Assembly: GCA_934465295.1 (NCBI GenBank) | Contig: CAKSKU010000013.1 | Coordinates: 8,366-72,365 of the forward strand | DNA length: 64,000 nucleotides | Direction of reading: 5' to 3' | From: an uncultured Oscillospiraceae bacterium | GTDB lineage: Bacteria; Bacillota; Clostridia; Oscillospirales; Ruminococcaceae | Part shown: in pieces, positions 7,298 to 15,883 of the stretch | How the letters are laid out: each line of letters opens with the position of its first letter | How positions within the stretch are numbered: position 1 is the first letter of the stretch | The notes under the pieces: model-generated | Seen by the model: the letters and a program-made list of their open reading frames with translations, nothing else | Databases searched by the model: none | Told to the model about the DNA's origin: nothing | Made by a program: the position numbers and the translations under genes

Positions 7298-9253
7298 ATG
7301 GCTAAAAGAAAGCTTATAGGGGTTCTGACAGCAAACCCCGAGGGAATATATAATCAGCGCATAATGCAGGGTCTGCTTACGCAGTGTCGGCTGTACGACT
7401 ATGACGTGGCAGTATTTTCTCCGCTCGTTCAGGTATGCCACTTCTTTAAACCTTATTTAAAAGGCGAATTGAATATATTTGAGCTTATCAACTTTGACCT
7501 TATCGACGGACTTATCATCCCTCCGATACTGCTCTCCGAAAACGAGCAATATCAAAAGCTTGATGAGATCATGAAGTTCATCGGTCAAAAAACAACAAAG
7601 CCTGTCGTTCTAATCGACTATCCGTACGGCGATCTCCCCATTGTCATAACGGACGACAGAGGAGCCTTTACCAAAATAACCGCACATATCCTCGATGTAC
7701 ATAAATGTGACCCCGAAAAGGTATATTTTCTTACGGGAATGAAAGGCTATGCCGTTTCCAACGACCGTCTCGGCGGCTGCCTCGATGAATACTCCTCACG
7801 AAATTTAAAATTTAACGAAAACAATATTTTCTACGGTGATTTCTGGTACAGCGGCGGTGAAAAGCTTGCCGATTCTATTGCATGCGGCGAAGTTCCTATG
7901 CCCGAAGCCGTTATCTGCGCCAGCGACCATATGGCGATAGGACTTATCCACCGCCTTACCGAAAAGGGCATAAAAGTCCCCGATCAGGTGATCGTTACAG
8001 GCTATGATGCGACTACCGAAGCCGCCCTCAACAGCATCACCGTCACAACATACGCACCGGATGTATCCCACGCAGCGGCATTGGCAGTAAACAAGCTCCG
8101 TTCGTTCATCGATCCCGATGCGCCTGTCCTCGATCCGCCCGATTTTCCCGAAACAGGTCTGAAAATTTGTTCAAGCTGCGGCTGTCAGGAAAACTATGAA
8201 TATCTCCGCAGCCGTCTCTACGGTTCACTTTTCAATGTCAATCATAACTACCATAACGGTAAGCTCACCGATTCAAAATACGATATCAGCCTTCTTCTCC
8301 AAAGCTATATGCTTGAAAACCTCACAAGTGCCGAAAGCATCACGGACGGTCTTGAAAAGATCATCAGCCACGCTTATCTCCTCGAACCGATCGACAGATT
8401 CTGTCTATGCCTTAATGAAAATTTCCTTGACACTTCCGAGCGTCAGGTCAAGGGTTATCCCGATAAAATGGTTCTCGCAGTTTCCTATAACAATATGCAG
8501 CGTGATCATTCGGGTGACTTTGCAGGCTTTGATTTTCGCAGATCCTTTGATACGAAGCTCATGCTCCCTCAGCTCTCCGAAGAACGCAGCGAGCCGTCCG
8601 TCTTCTACTTTATACCCGTTCATTTCAACGAGTATTCAATTGGCTATGCCGTTCTGGAAAGCAGACTTTCAGCATTAAAGACAATAAACACGGTAGACGT
8701 AAACTGGATACGAAACGTCAATAACTGCCTTGAAATGCTTCGTATCCGTGAGGAAATACTCAAATTCTCCGAGCGTGACGCAATGACGGGACTTTATAAC
8801 CGCCGAGGAATGAACGCCTATATCCGTGACGTTTTCTCGAAAGCGGAATACGGCGATAACGTCGTTGCTTTTGTCATTGATATGGACGGACTGAAATCCA
8901 TAAACGATACCTACGGACACAGCGAGGGCGACTACGGAATAAACTCCGTTGCCGCAGCTGTAAGCAGCGTGACAAGGAACAATGAAATATGTATCCGTGC
9001 AGGCGGCGATGAATTCTGCCTTATCGGTGTCGGAAAGTATTCTGCCATTGACCTTATCATAAGAACGGAGCGCTTTAATCTGGCTCTCAACGAAATAAAC
9101 AAATCTTCGGGAAAGCCTTATGAAATATCAGCCAGCGTCGGAACAGCAATGCGCCTCTTCACCACCGACCTCAATATCGATGAGCTTCTCGAAGAAGCGG
9201 ACGCAAATATGTATAAAAATAAAGTCAGCCGCAAAAAGCAGCGTACAAATTAA
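7298..9253 (+). CDS. Diguanylate cyclase with LacI-type periplasmic-binding-like sensor domain
   Basis: 651 residues from the ATG at 7298 (GAAGGAGAG upstream; an upstream in-frame TTG is not needed). Residues 1-290 resemble the LacI/Peripla_BP_3 effector domain (opening KLIGVLTANPEGIYNQRI, later AVICASDHMAIG) but no DNA-binding helix-turn-helix precedes it. A CSSCGC motif near 295 starts a linker, then a GAF-like region, then a C-terminal GGDEF domain with intact GGDEF at residues 569-573 and DMDGLKSINDTYGHSEGD before it. The inhibitory RxxD site is not present in usual form (RNNE). With no signal peptide or membrane segment it should sense a small cytoplasmic ligand and make cyclic di-GMP. 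It is monocistronic. Confidence 0.85.
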   Translation: MAKRKLIGVLTANPEGIYNQRIMQGLLTQCRLYDYDVAVFSPLVQVCHFFKPYLKGELNIFELINFDLIDGLIIPPILLSENEQYQKLDEIMKFIGQKTTKPVVLIDYPYGDLPIVITDDRGAFTKITAHILDVHKCDPEKVYFLTGMKGYAVSNDRLGGCLDEYSSRNLKFNENNIFYGDFWYSGGEKLADSIACGEVPMPEAVICASDHMAIGLIHRLTEKGIKVPDQVIVTGYDATTEAALNSITVTTYAPDVSHAAALAVNKLRSFIDPDAPVLDPPDFPETGLKICSSCGCQENYEYLRSRLYGSLFNVNHNYHNGKLTDSKYDISLLLQSYMLENLTSAESITDGLEKIISHAYLLEPIDRFCLCLNENFLDTSERQVKGYPDKMVLAVSYNNMQRDHSGDFAGFDFRRSFDTKLMLPQLSEERSEPSVFYFIPVHFNEYSIGYAVLESRLSALKTINTVDVNWIRNVNNCLEMLRIREEILKFSERDAMTGLYNRRGMNAYIRDVFSKAEYGDNVVAFVIDMDGLKSINDTYGHSEGDYGINSVAAAVSSVTRNNEICIRAGGDEFCLIGVGKYSAIDLIIRTERFNLALNEINKSSGKPYEISASVGTAMRLFTTDLNIDELLEEADANMYKNKVSRKKQRTN

Positions 9254-9266
9254 ATCTCCGTCAAAA

Positions 9267-9308
9267 AAACTCCGACCAAGCCTTGACCTGCTCAGTCGGA
9301 GTTTTTTT
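9267..9308. terminator. Bidirectional terminator
   Basis: AAACTCCGAC and GTCGGAGTTT pair perfectly and are flanked by A and T runs, serving both the cyclase gene (plus) and the GNAT gene (minus), which converge here. Confidence 0.85.
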
Positions 9309-9906
9309 AATTCTCTTTTACAAGGTCGTATAAATAAGCACCCTCGTCGATCTTCCTCGTCCGGATATTGCTCATTCCAAGGTGTACATACTTATCACGC
9401 TTAAGCTCTGCGTCCGTGTCAAGCATAACGGGGCAGTGCCTTTTTTCGCCCTCTTTAAAAGCGATCTCGAGTGCCTTTCTCATAAAGCCCTGACCCTGAT
9501 ACTGCTTGCAGACAACAAGCATTCCCACGAAAATATACGGCTTTTTCGTTTTCTTGAATTTGTCCTCGTAGGATTCGCCGCCCCGCTTCATGATCTTCAG
9601 CATCCTTATTCCGCCGCCAAGCCCTATCGTTTTGAAGATAGCCTTCATAAGCTCCATCCCCGCCGAAACGGGTATCTTGTCCTTGGAGTATCTGTACGCA
9701 ACATAAGCTTCGTGCTTCTCGCTTGTGCTGTAAAGGAAGCCTGCTTTTATCATCGCACGGGCATAGCCGCAGATGTATTCCTTTACGTTTTCCTTGCAGC
9801 CGAAAAGATACGCCATTCCCTTTTCGCCGTTTTTATAAGTATAGTCGGCAAAAGCCTCGCCGATCTGCTCAATTTCCTTTTCCGTCAGTGATGTTACCTT
9901 TACCAT
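9307..9906 (-). CDS. GNAT-family N-acetyltransferase
   Basis: 199 residues from the ATG at 9906, four bases after GGAGGT. The acetyl-CoA loop is seen in VCKQYQGQGFMRKALEIA (Q-x-x-G-Q/G type) around residue 135, and the C-terminal part CPVMLDTDAELKRDKYVHLGM is typical of GNAT enzymes. It is the third gene of a tight run after the ATC-hydrolase-like gene and its decayed paralogue (14 bases from the preceding remnant), so it probably shares their promoter. The acceptor substrate is unknown. Confidence 0.85.
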   Translation of the reverse strand: MVKVTSLTEKEIEQIGEAFADYTYKNGEKGMAYLFGCKENVKEYICGYARAMIKAGFLYSTSEKHEAYVAYRYSKDKIPVSAGMELMKAIFKTIGLGGGIRMLKIMKRGGESYEDKFKKTKKPYIFVGMLVVCKQYQGQGFMRKALEIAFKEGEKRHCPVMLDTDAELKRDKYVHLGMSNIRTRKIDEGAYLYDLVKEN

Positions 9907-9919
9907 ATTTACCTCCGGT

Positions 9920-10317
9920 TTATCTGTTTCTTCTGTAACCTTCCGTGTCGGTGTATTCTTCGTGCAAAGCCGCATATTCGTCCTTGTCGCCGCATATCGC
10001 ATAGTCGCAGACGCTTCCGTTTCCGCAGGTCGTGCTTCTTATGAGCCGAGTGAGGTCTTGTCTTTGCATACCTTATAATAGCTGAACAAAGCGATGCAGT
10101 CGTATGTACCTGCCGTGCCGTTGTGGAAATTTTTCTTTCCGCCAAGGTCTGTCCGATAGCTTTTCAGGAAGTCCGAATACTGTCTTTGAACGTCTTCAAA
10201 AACCTTTTCCGTTTCGTTCGGATAATGCTCCGCTATCTTTTCGAGAATGACCTTTTTGCAAGCCTTTGAGTAGATGACATGGCAGCTTCGGTCGAATTCA
10301 ACTTCGTTATCTTTCAA
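9920..10317 (-). pseudogene. Decayed ATC-hydrolase-like gene (internal deletion plus frameshift)
   Basis: A TTG start at 10317 follows AAGGAGC and opens a 92-residue frame ending at 10039. It resembles residues 1-75 of the neighbouring gene (YDCIALFSYYKVCKDK against YECLIFLALRKAADGK). In another frame the sequence continues LTRLIRSTTCGNGSVCDYAI and stops at 9920, matching that gene's C-terminus (LIREHTLASGGEVCDYWF). The middle hundred or so residues are missing and the junction is one base out of frame. It is most simply a paralogue that lost its core; a functional short protein from the N-terminal frame is less likely. Confidence 0.75.
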
Positions 10318-10333
10318 TTTGCAGCTCCTTAAT

Positions 10334-10978
10334 TCACTTCGCCTGCGGACTGTTATCGCCGATGAACCAGTAATCGCAGACCTCTCCGCCCGATGCAAGA
10401 GTATGCTCACGGATAAGCTTTGCATGCATAAGCCCTGCGGTCAGATAGTCGATGTCGCACATAACTGGGAGAACATCAAGATAGCCCTCTTTCCGTGCGA
10501 AATCATTGAGCGGACACTTCGTGAAATGGTAGTAAAAGCCCTCCGAATGTTTGGTCTCATCGAAGTTGAAATCCCACGAAAATTCCTTGTACTTTGGGTT
10601 TTCGTCAAGCCACTGCGCATTCTTTTTCATCATATTTCCGATGCGCTTCATTCCGCTCGGCTTGTTGGCGTTTATTATCAGACCCATTGCTTTGAATGCA
10701 GGAGCGGAAAGCATTTCGTGAGTTATCTCACGCAGCTCCTCAACGGAAATCTTACCATCGGCGGCTTTCCGGAGCGCAAGGAAGATAAGGCACTCATACA
10801 TATTCGATGCCATCGGATTGTCCTTTCCAATATCGTTCGCACGGTTCAGCATATCACGGTAGATACCGTCCGTTTTCTCCAGAAGCCTTGCTGCCTCATC
10901 CTTTCCGAAACGCTTTACAAGACTTTTCTTTATCATCGGCACAAACATTTTCCAGTATTTATTCGTATATTCAAGCAT
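10334..10978 (-). CDS. L-2-amino-thiazoline-4-carboxylic acid hydrolase-like protein
   Basis: 214 residues, ATG preceded by GGAGGAGA. The sequence matches the ATC_hydrolase family (PF14196) in its helical N-terminus (MFVPMIKKSLVKRFGKDEA) and conserved C-terminal block with CPLNDFARKEG, MCDIDY and GGEVCDYWF; the cysteines are conserved in the family. The namesake enzyme opens a thiazoline ring in bacterial cysteine synthesis, but most Clostridia members are uncharacterised, so the family is firm and the reaction is not. It heads a three-gene run. A TTAG-N6-CTAA palindrome lies 28 bases upstream. Confidence 0.8.
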   Translation of the reverse strand: MLEYTNKYWKMFVPMIKKSLVKRFGKDEAARLLEKTDGIYRDMLNRANDIGKDNPMASNMYECLIFLALRKAADGKISVEELREITHEMLSAPAFKAMGLIINANKPSGMKRIGNMMKKNAQWLDENPKYKEFSWDFNFDETKHSEGFYYHFTKCPLNDFARKEGYLDVLPVMCDIDYLTAGLMHAKLIREHTLASGGEVCDYWFIGDNSPQAK

Positions 10979-11005
10979 TGCGTTCTCTCCTCCGCTATTA
11001 ATAAG

Positions 11006-11019
11006 TTAGCATAATCTAA
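11006..11019. promoter_or_regulatory. Operator-like palindrome TTAG-N6-CTAA
   Basis: TTAGCATAATCTAA lies between the predicted -10 and the start of the ATC-hydrolase-like gene. A near-identical palindrome, TTAGCAAAAGCTAA, lies just downstream of the promoter of the membrane-protein gene at 15884, suggesting one repressor for both. Confidence 0.5.
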
Positions 11020-11035
11020 CTATATTGTTTTATCA

Positions 11036-11061
11036 AAACCGCTCTTACGGAAAAGCGGCTC
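11036..11061 (-). terminator. Weak terminator-like hairpin after the ABC permease gene
   Basis: On the minus strand a GCCGCT/AGCGGT stem is followed by TTTTGATAAAAC. The stem is short and the T-run interrupted, so termination may be partial. The stretch 11062-11159 holds nothing else I can identify. Confidence 0.4.
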
Positions 11062-11159
11062 TTATGCGAATATTATACCATAAACGGCAGAGCTTTGCAA
11101 CAGCTTTTCCAATAGAACTCAAAGTCTGCCGAAGCTTTCCGACAGACCTTGAAGTAAAA

Positions 11160-14126
11160 TCATTCTCTGTTTTTGAGCACCTCGGCAGGTGTGATCTTTC
11201 CGAGCTTTCTTACGAGGATAGCGGTTATAACATAGTAAACAGCCATTACTCCGACAAAAATGATCGGGTAAACAAAGAACGGGAAAACGAGGTTTATTCC
11301 GCTTGTGACATTCGGGATAAACAGTGGGAACACTTTATCGATGATAAGCTTTGAGAGCGGTATTTCGATAATTGCGCCGACTGCAATGAGAAGTGCATTT
11401 CCGTTGAGATAAAGCTTCTTCACGTCCTTTGTCTTGTAGCCGAAAATCTTCACGAGCGAGATACCGAACGAAGCACGTTCGACCATAACATTCAGCATAA
11501 GGAACATTACCGCAAAGAAAATTATGATCGCAACCGAGATGAGCATAACTATCATCGACATCATAAGTTCGGTGAAAACAGCCGCCGAACGTTCGATATC
11601 GGTCTTTGCAGTTGTGCCGTAAAGTCTGCCCTCATCGATATCAAGCGGCTTGTCGGAGAGGAGGCAGTTGTAATAATCATCGTCCTCACCGAAAAGCTCT
11701 CGCATACTGTCGATATCCATAAATACCGTAAGTCCCGCACTCTCATCGCAGACATCGGCAACGGTGAAAGCATAGTCCATCGAGTTTGCGCTGTCGGTGA
11801 GGATAAGCTTATCTCCCGTTGTAACTCCGTAACGCTCAACGACCGATTTGCTTGCGGTGATAAGGCTCTTGCCCTCATGGGTCTCAGCATTGTAATACTT
11901 GTTGTCGCTGTCAATGCCCATTACCGTTACGTCAAGATTATATCCGAGCTGCTCCTTTGAAAGCGACTTCGCAAAGCAGGCTTCGCCGCCCTCGGGGACT
12001 TCCGTTTCGGGATATTTCAGCGTATACATATATTCATATTTAGTATCACGGATAGTATCCTTTCTTACATTTTCGCAAAGGTAATAGCAGTCAACGCCGA
12101 GCATAAGAACGAGGAGCGAGAAAAGCATACTTAAAAGAACGGTTATGCCTGTGCGCATCTCACGGAGCATCTGTCTGATCTGAAATCTGCGGATAAAGTT
12201 CTTGCCTTTGAGCTTAACACTGCTGTAACGTGCGGTCTTCTGCTCATTTCTGATAAGCGAAAGTGCAGTCTGCGAAAGACGCTTGTTGATAACGAGCGTG
12301 TTTACGATGATCGAGATAACAGGAGGCATCACAACGCTGTATATCACAAGGTAAACGGGATAAACGGGCGCAAATTCCGGAAGTGAAAAATATGCGTAAG
12401 TGTCAAGCATCTGATAATCAAGCCCGATCGGTGAAAAGCCTATGAACATACCGATGACGCCGCCGATGAATGCAACGATAGTCGGCAGGGTTATGTAATG
12501 CGCAATGAGATCCTTTTTCTTTGCGCCGAGTGCATAAAGCGCACCGATAACGCTGCTCTCACGCTGTATCTGGTGAATTACGAAAACGGAGATAACATAA
12601 GCGAAAAGCATCATAAGGATAACGCCGACACCAAGTCCTGCAAGTCTGTTCATGATAACATCGCCTTTTGCGCCTGCGATACGAACATTCTCCGCTCTTT
12701 TGATAAACATTGTAAGATTGTCAAGCTCAACATCGAAAACCTCGTCAAGAAGCTTGTCGGTTTCGGTCTTAAGCTCTGCAATTCCGTCTGCAAGCTCGGA
12801 AGCACCGTCATAAGCGTCCTTTGCGCCGTCCGATAATTCCTTTGAACCGTCAAGTGCGTCCTTTGCACCGTCGGAAAGCTCCTTAGAGCCGTCCAAAGCT
12901 TCCTTTGCACCGTCCGAAAGAGCATTTGCCCCGTCAGCAGCGGTGTGAACGCCGTCCGCATACTCCTTTGTGCCGTCATCATAAGCCTTTACACCGTCAA
13001 GCGAAGCTTTGAGCTGTGTAAGCTCTGCACTCTGAGTCATACCGATAAGCGTATCGAGAGTTTCTGCGTAATTATCGGCTGTGAGAACGATATTCTGTCC
13101 CATTGCCGCAAGGCTCTGCGATGCCTGGGCAAGAAGCGCATCGAAAATTTCGGAAGAACCTCCCGATATCATCTTTCCCGACTCATCGAGCGTTTTCATA
13201 CCGTCCGATAATTCATTCGCACCATCGGAAAGCTCTCCGATACCGCCCGAAAGCTCCTTTGAACCATCGTAAAGGTCGCCGAGTCCGTCATAAAGGTCAT
13301 CTGCGCCGTCCGAAAGGTCCTTTATACCGTCTTTAAGCTCCTGCGAACCATCGTAAAGCTCATTGATGCCGTCACGAAGATCATCTCGCTTCTGCAAAGC
13401 TTCGCCGACCGTTTCAAGATAATATTTGTCGGTAACGTCCTTGTAGTTGAATTCAAAATCCTTTATCGTGTCTTTGAGTTCTTCATCGGTAGCTTTTCCG
13501 TTCAGTCTGTAAGCATAGCAAAGGTCCTCCGCCTGCTGTGAAGTGTCGTTTCTGATATAGTCATACTGCTCATCGGAAACGAACAGCAGTCCGAAGCCAA
13601 CGCTTGAAACCGCCGTGTCCGAGAACTTGTCGAACGGAGCGTCATAGTCGGGAGTTGTGCCTATGCCGACGATCTCAAACTCAATGCCGCCTGCGATAAG
13701 CTTGTCGCCGACCGTGAGCGAATGCTCCTCGCAGTAACGCTTTTCTGCGACTGCTTCATTCATATTCTCAGCATATCTGCCGCTGTCAAGCTTCACGAGG
13801 TCGATCTCGTTTCTGTTGCGGAAAACACGGAGCTTCGAGCCGTCCTCGGCAAAAATATCAATGCTGAAATGCTTTTCGAGGGTAACGCCCATATCGGTGA
13901 TCTGCTTTTCCTGTTCATCTGTCAGCGTTATAAACACGCCGAACTGACCGTCCTCGACCTTGTTCTTTTCGCCGTGTTCGTCCGATCTTCTTATAATAGT
14001 ATCTGCGCTCGCAACGACCGAAACGATAATATACATTCCAAGCACGATAAGCAGAACAAGTGCGATATATCGTGCAAAATTCGATTTAAGCTCACGCAGG
14101 AGCCTTTTTCTAAGTACCTTATTCAT
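11160..14126 (-). CDS. FtsX-like ABC transporter permease with long DG-repeat extracellular coil
   Basis: 988 residues. An N-terminal membrane helix (about 20-40) is followed by an extracellular region. Residues about 250-475 consist of heptad-like repeats of the form ELxDGxxDL/ELSDGAxE, then an FtsX domain with three helices, a second extracellular domain, and three C-terminal helices. Similar SG/DG repeats occur in Pip/YhgE-type export proteins and probably form a stalk. The start overlaps the ATPase stop by one base (TAATG) and has GGAGG upstream, so translation is coupled. The pair belongs to the MacB-like exporters and is probably controlled by the TetR protein at 15645. The cargo is unknown. 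Confidence 0.85.
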   Translation of the reverse strand: MNKVLRKRLLRELKSNFARYIALVLLIVLGMYIIVSVVASADTIIRRSDEHGEKNKVEDGQFGVFITLTDEQEKQITDMGVTLEKHFSIDIFAEDGSKLRVFRNRNEIDLVKLDSGRYAENMNEAVAEKRYCEEHSLTVGDKLIAGGIEFEIVGIGTTPDYDAPFDKFSDTAVSSVGFGLLFVSDEQYDYIRNDTSQQAEDLCYAYRLNGKATDEELKDTIKDFEFNYKDVTDKYYLETVGEALQKRDDLRDGINELYDGSQELKDGIKDLSDGADDLYDGLGDLYDGSKELSGGIGELSDGANELSDGMKTLDESGKMISGGSSEIFDALLAQASQSLAAMGQNIVLTADNYAETLDTLIGMTQSAELTQLKASLDGVKAYDDGTKEYADGVHTAADGANALSDGAKEALDGSKELSDGAKDALDGSKELSDGAKDAYDGASELADGIAELKTETDKLLDEVFDVELDNLTMFIKRAENVRIAGAKGDVIMNRLAGLGVGVILMMLFAYVISVFVIHQIQRESSVIGALYALGAKKKDLIAHYITLPTIVAFIGGVIGMFIGFSPIGLDYQMLDTYAYFSLPEFAPVYPVYLVIYSVVMPPVISIIVNTLVINKRLSQTALSLIRNEQKTARYSSVKLKGKNFIRRFQIRQMLREMRTGITVLLSMLFSLLVLMLGVDCYYLCENVRKDTIRDTKYEYMYTLKYPETEVPEGGEACFAKSLSKEQLGYNLDVTVMGIDSDNKYYNAETHEGKSLITASKSVVERYGVTTGDKLILTDSANSMDYAFTVADVCDESAGLTVFMDIDSMRELFGEDDDYYNCLLSDKPLDIDEGRLYGTTAKTDIERSAAVFTELMMSMIVMLISVAIIIFFAVMFLMLNVMVERASFGISLVKIFGYKTKDVKKLYLNGNALLIAVGAIIEIPLSKLIIDKVFPLFIPNVTSGINLVFPFFVYPIIFVGVMAVYYVITAILVRKLGKITPAEVLKNRE

Positions 14127-14827
14127 TACAGATCCTCCAGCTCGGCAGCAGGTATGCGTGTTTCGTTAAGATAATCCTTTTTGATAAGTCCGTCCTTGAC
14201 GATTATTACCTTATGCACCATATTCTTGATAGCGTTGTTGTGCGTTACGATGAGCATTGTCGTGCCGTATTTCTCGTTCACCTTTTCAAGCAGAACAAGG
14301 ATATCACGGGAGGTCTTGGAGTCGAGTGCGCCCGTCGGCTCATCGCACAGAAGCAGCTTCGGATTTTTTATAAGCGCTCTTGCAATAGCGCATCTCTGCT
14401 GCTGACCGCCCGAGAGCTGCGAGGGGAACTTGTTCCTGTGTTCGGAAAGTCCGAGCGTTGTGAGAAGCTCCTCCATATCGAGCGGCGCATCGGAAAGATA
14501 TTCGCATACCTGAATGTTCTCCTCTACCGTGAGGTTCGGGACGAGGTTGTAAAACTGGAAAATGAAGCCAAGATTTTCCTTGCGGTAATCGGCAAGCTTG
14601 TCAGGCTTCAAGCCGAAAATTTCCTTTCCGTCAACCTTTACCGAGCCGCTGTCCATTGTGTCCAGTCCGCCTATGCAGTTGAGCAGCGTTGATTTGCCCG
14701 AGCCGCTCGTGCCTTGGATAACGCACATCTGACCCTTTTCAACGCCCGTGCTTACGCCCTTTAAGACTTGGATATAGCTTGCATCGCTGCCGTAGCTTTT
14801 CTTTACATCTTTGATCTCCAGATACAT
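14126..14827 (-). CDS. ABC transporter ATP-binding protein (MacB/LolD type)
   Basis: 233 residues. Walker A GTSGSGKSTLL near residue 40, Q-loop FQFYNL, signature LSGGQQQRCAIARAL, Walker B LLLCDEPTGALD, and an H-loop histidine in VTHNN. The PTGALDSKT wording is typical of ATPases that power FtsX-like permeases. GGAGGAAAG lies before the ATG. It is the first gene of a two-gene operon with the permease; the upstream region carries two copies of the TetR operator. Confidence 0.93.
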   Translation of the reverse strand: MYLEIKDVKKSYGSDASYIQVLKGVSTGVEKGQMCVIQGTSGSGKSTLLNCIGGLDTMDSGSVKVDGKEIFGLKPDKLADYRKENLGFIFQFYNLVPNLTVEENIQVCEYLSDAPLDMEELLTTLGLSEHRNKFPSQLSGGQQQRCAIARALIKNPKLLLCDEPTGALDSKTSRDILVLLEKVNEKYGTTMLIVTHNNAIKNMVHKVIIVKDGLIKKDYLNETRIPAAELEDL

Positions 14828-14847
14828 ATTCTTTCCTCCGAATTTAT

Positions 14848-15016
14848 AAAAGTTAGTTTAACATAACATTGTTATGTTGTATCCGTAATTTTTGCCGCTC
14901 AAAGGCGGCTTGTTTATTATGCAAAAACTTTTAAACCGATTTGCACTGCAAAAGTTAGTTTAACATAACATTGTTATGTTCGTGCCGTAATTATTGCCGC
15001 CCGAAAGCGGCTTTGT
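14848..15016. repeat. Duplicated operator-hairpin module upstream of the ABC exporter
   Basis: Two direct copies of about 67 bases, 102 bases apart (14848-14914 and 14950-15016). Each contains TTAGTTTAACATAAC leading into the palindrome AACATAAC-ATT-GTTATGTT (14860-14878 and 14962-14980) and then a GCCGC/GCGGC hairpin. The palindrome is the same one found in front of the tetR gene. A local duplication seems to have given the exporter promoter two repressor sites. Confidence 0.75.
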
Positions 15017-15018
15017 TG

Positions 15019-15645
15019 TTAGTCCTCTACTATCATAGTGAACCATATCTTTATCAGAAATTCCATTACTCTCCTCATGTGGAGCTTGGCTTTTTCCACA
15101 TCTTTTTCATGCGTCAGAAGATGCGTGTACGCATCAACGCTGATGTGTGTTATCCAGTGGAGCATATATTCATCAACGTGATATCCCTGCTTTTTCTGCG
15201 CAGCTTTTTCAGCCGAGATACGGAAACCCTGCTCGGTCATATCAACGACTGCATCGACAGCATTTTCGTAATCCGAACCCTGCGCCTTTGTCAGCAGGAG
15301 AATAAACACATCGTAATATCGATACATATATTCAACGAGGGCTTCCAGACTTCCGTGCGTTTCAATGTGGTATTCCGCCGTCAGCACCGCAGGGTCATCG
15401 CTCGCCATCTCCTCGGCATCGTGCGCATAATGCTCGTTCAGCAGCCTGCAAAGCTCCTTGAGCGGCGGGTCAACTATCGCAGCGAAAAGGTCATTTTTAT
15501 TCTTGAAAAAGAAATAAAGCGCACCCGTTGTAACGCCTGCATCGGCACATATCTTTCGCAGAGAAGCTTTCATATATCCCTTTTCGGAGAATTCGGCAAG
15601 CGCACTTTTCAGCAGCTTATCTCTTGTTTCAAGCTCGTCACTCAT
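15019..15645 (-). CDS. TetR-family transcriptional regulator
   Basis: 208 residues. The N-terminal helix-turn-helix (residues 8-55) reads ALAEFSEKGYMKASLRKICA then GVTTGALYFFFKNKNDLF, the TetR signature; the remainder is a helical ligand-binding domain. GGACGG precedes the ATG. It lies directly upstream of the ABC exporter on the same strand and is flanked on both sides by copies of CATAAC-N3-GTTATG. One copy overlaps its own -10, so it very likely represses itself and the exporter and is released by the exported compound. The inducer is unknown. Confidence 0.92.
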   Translation of the reverse strand: MSDELETRDKLLKSALAEFSEKGYMKASLRKICADAGVTTGALYFFFKNKNDLFAAIVDPPLKELCRLLNEHYAHDAEEMASDDPAVLTAEYHIETHGSLEALVEYMYRYYDVFILLLTKAQGSDYENAVDAVVDMTEQGFRISAEKAAQKKQGYHVDEYMLHWITHISVDAYTHLLTHEKDVEKAKLHMRRVMEFLIKIWFTMIVED

Positions 15646-15669
15646 ATTGTCACCGTCCTTTTTGCTTCA

Positions 15670-15765
15670 CATAACATCGTTATCTTAGCATAAATACACC
15701 CCCCTGTCAATAAGCCTGCGCTAATTTCAGCATTATGCAATATTATTTCGCATAACAGTGTTATG
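15670..15765 (-). promoter_or_regulatory. tetR promoter with two operator copies
   Basis: Minus-strand TTGACA (15705-15710), 17-base spacer, TAAGAT (15682-15687). Operator CATAACATCGTTATC (15670-15684) overlaps the -10 and start point; a second, perfect copy CATAACAGTGTTATG is at 15751-15765. With the two copies at 14860 and 14962 this makes four. Confidence 0.8.
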
Positions 15766-15810
15766 TGTATTGTATATTCTGACAAATCGCATAAATTCCC
15801 CATAACCTTA

Positions 15811-15863
15811 TTGACAGCTGAAAAAATCGGTGCTATAATCCTAATTGGATTAGCAAAAGCTAA
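15811..15863 (+). promoter_or_regulatory. Consensus promoter with palindromic operator for the membrane-protein gene
   Basis: TTGACA (15811-15816), 17-base spacer, TATAAT (15834-15839): a perfect consensus. TTAGCAAAAGCTAA (15850-15863) sits at about +5 to +18, a classic repressor position, and resembles the palindrome at 11006. Confidence 0.85.
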
Positions 15864-15883
15864 CCGCCTTGGAGGGATATATA

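Noticed and set aside
14880..15016. Ordinary tandem terminators between tetR and the ABC genes
   Set aside because: The GCCGC/GCGGC hairpins are present but lack proper T-runs on the minus strand and belong to the duplicated operator module.
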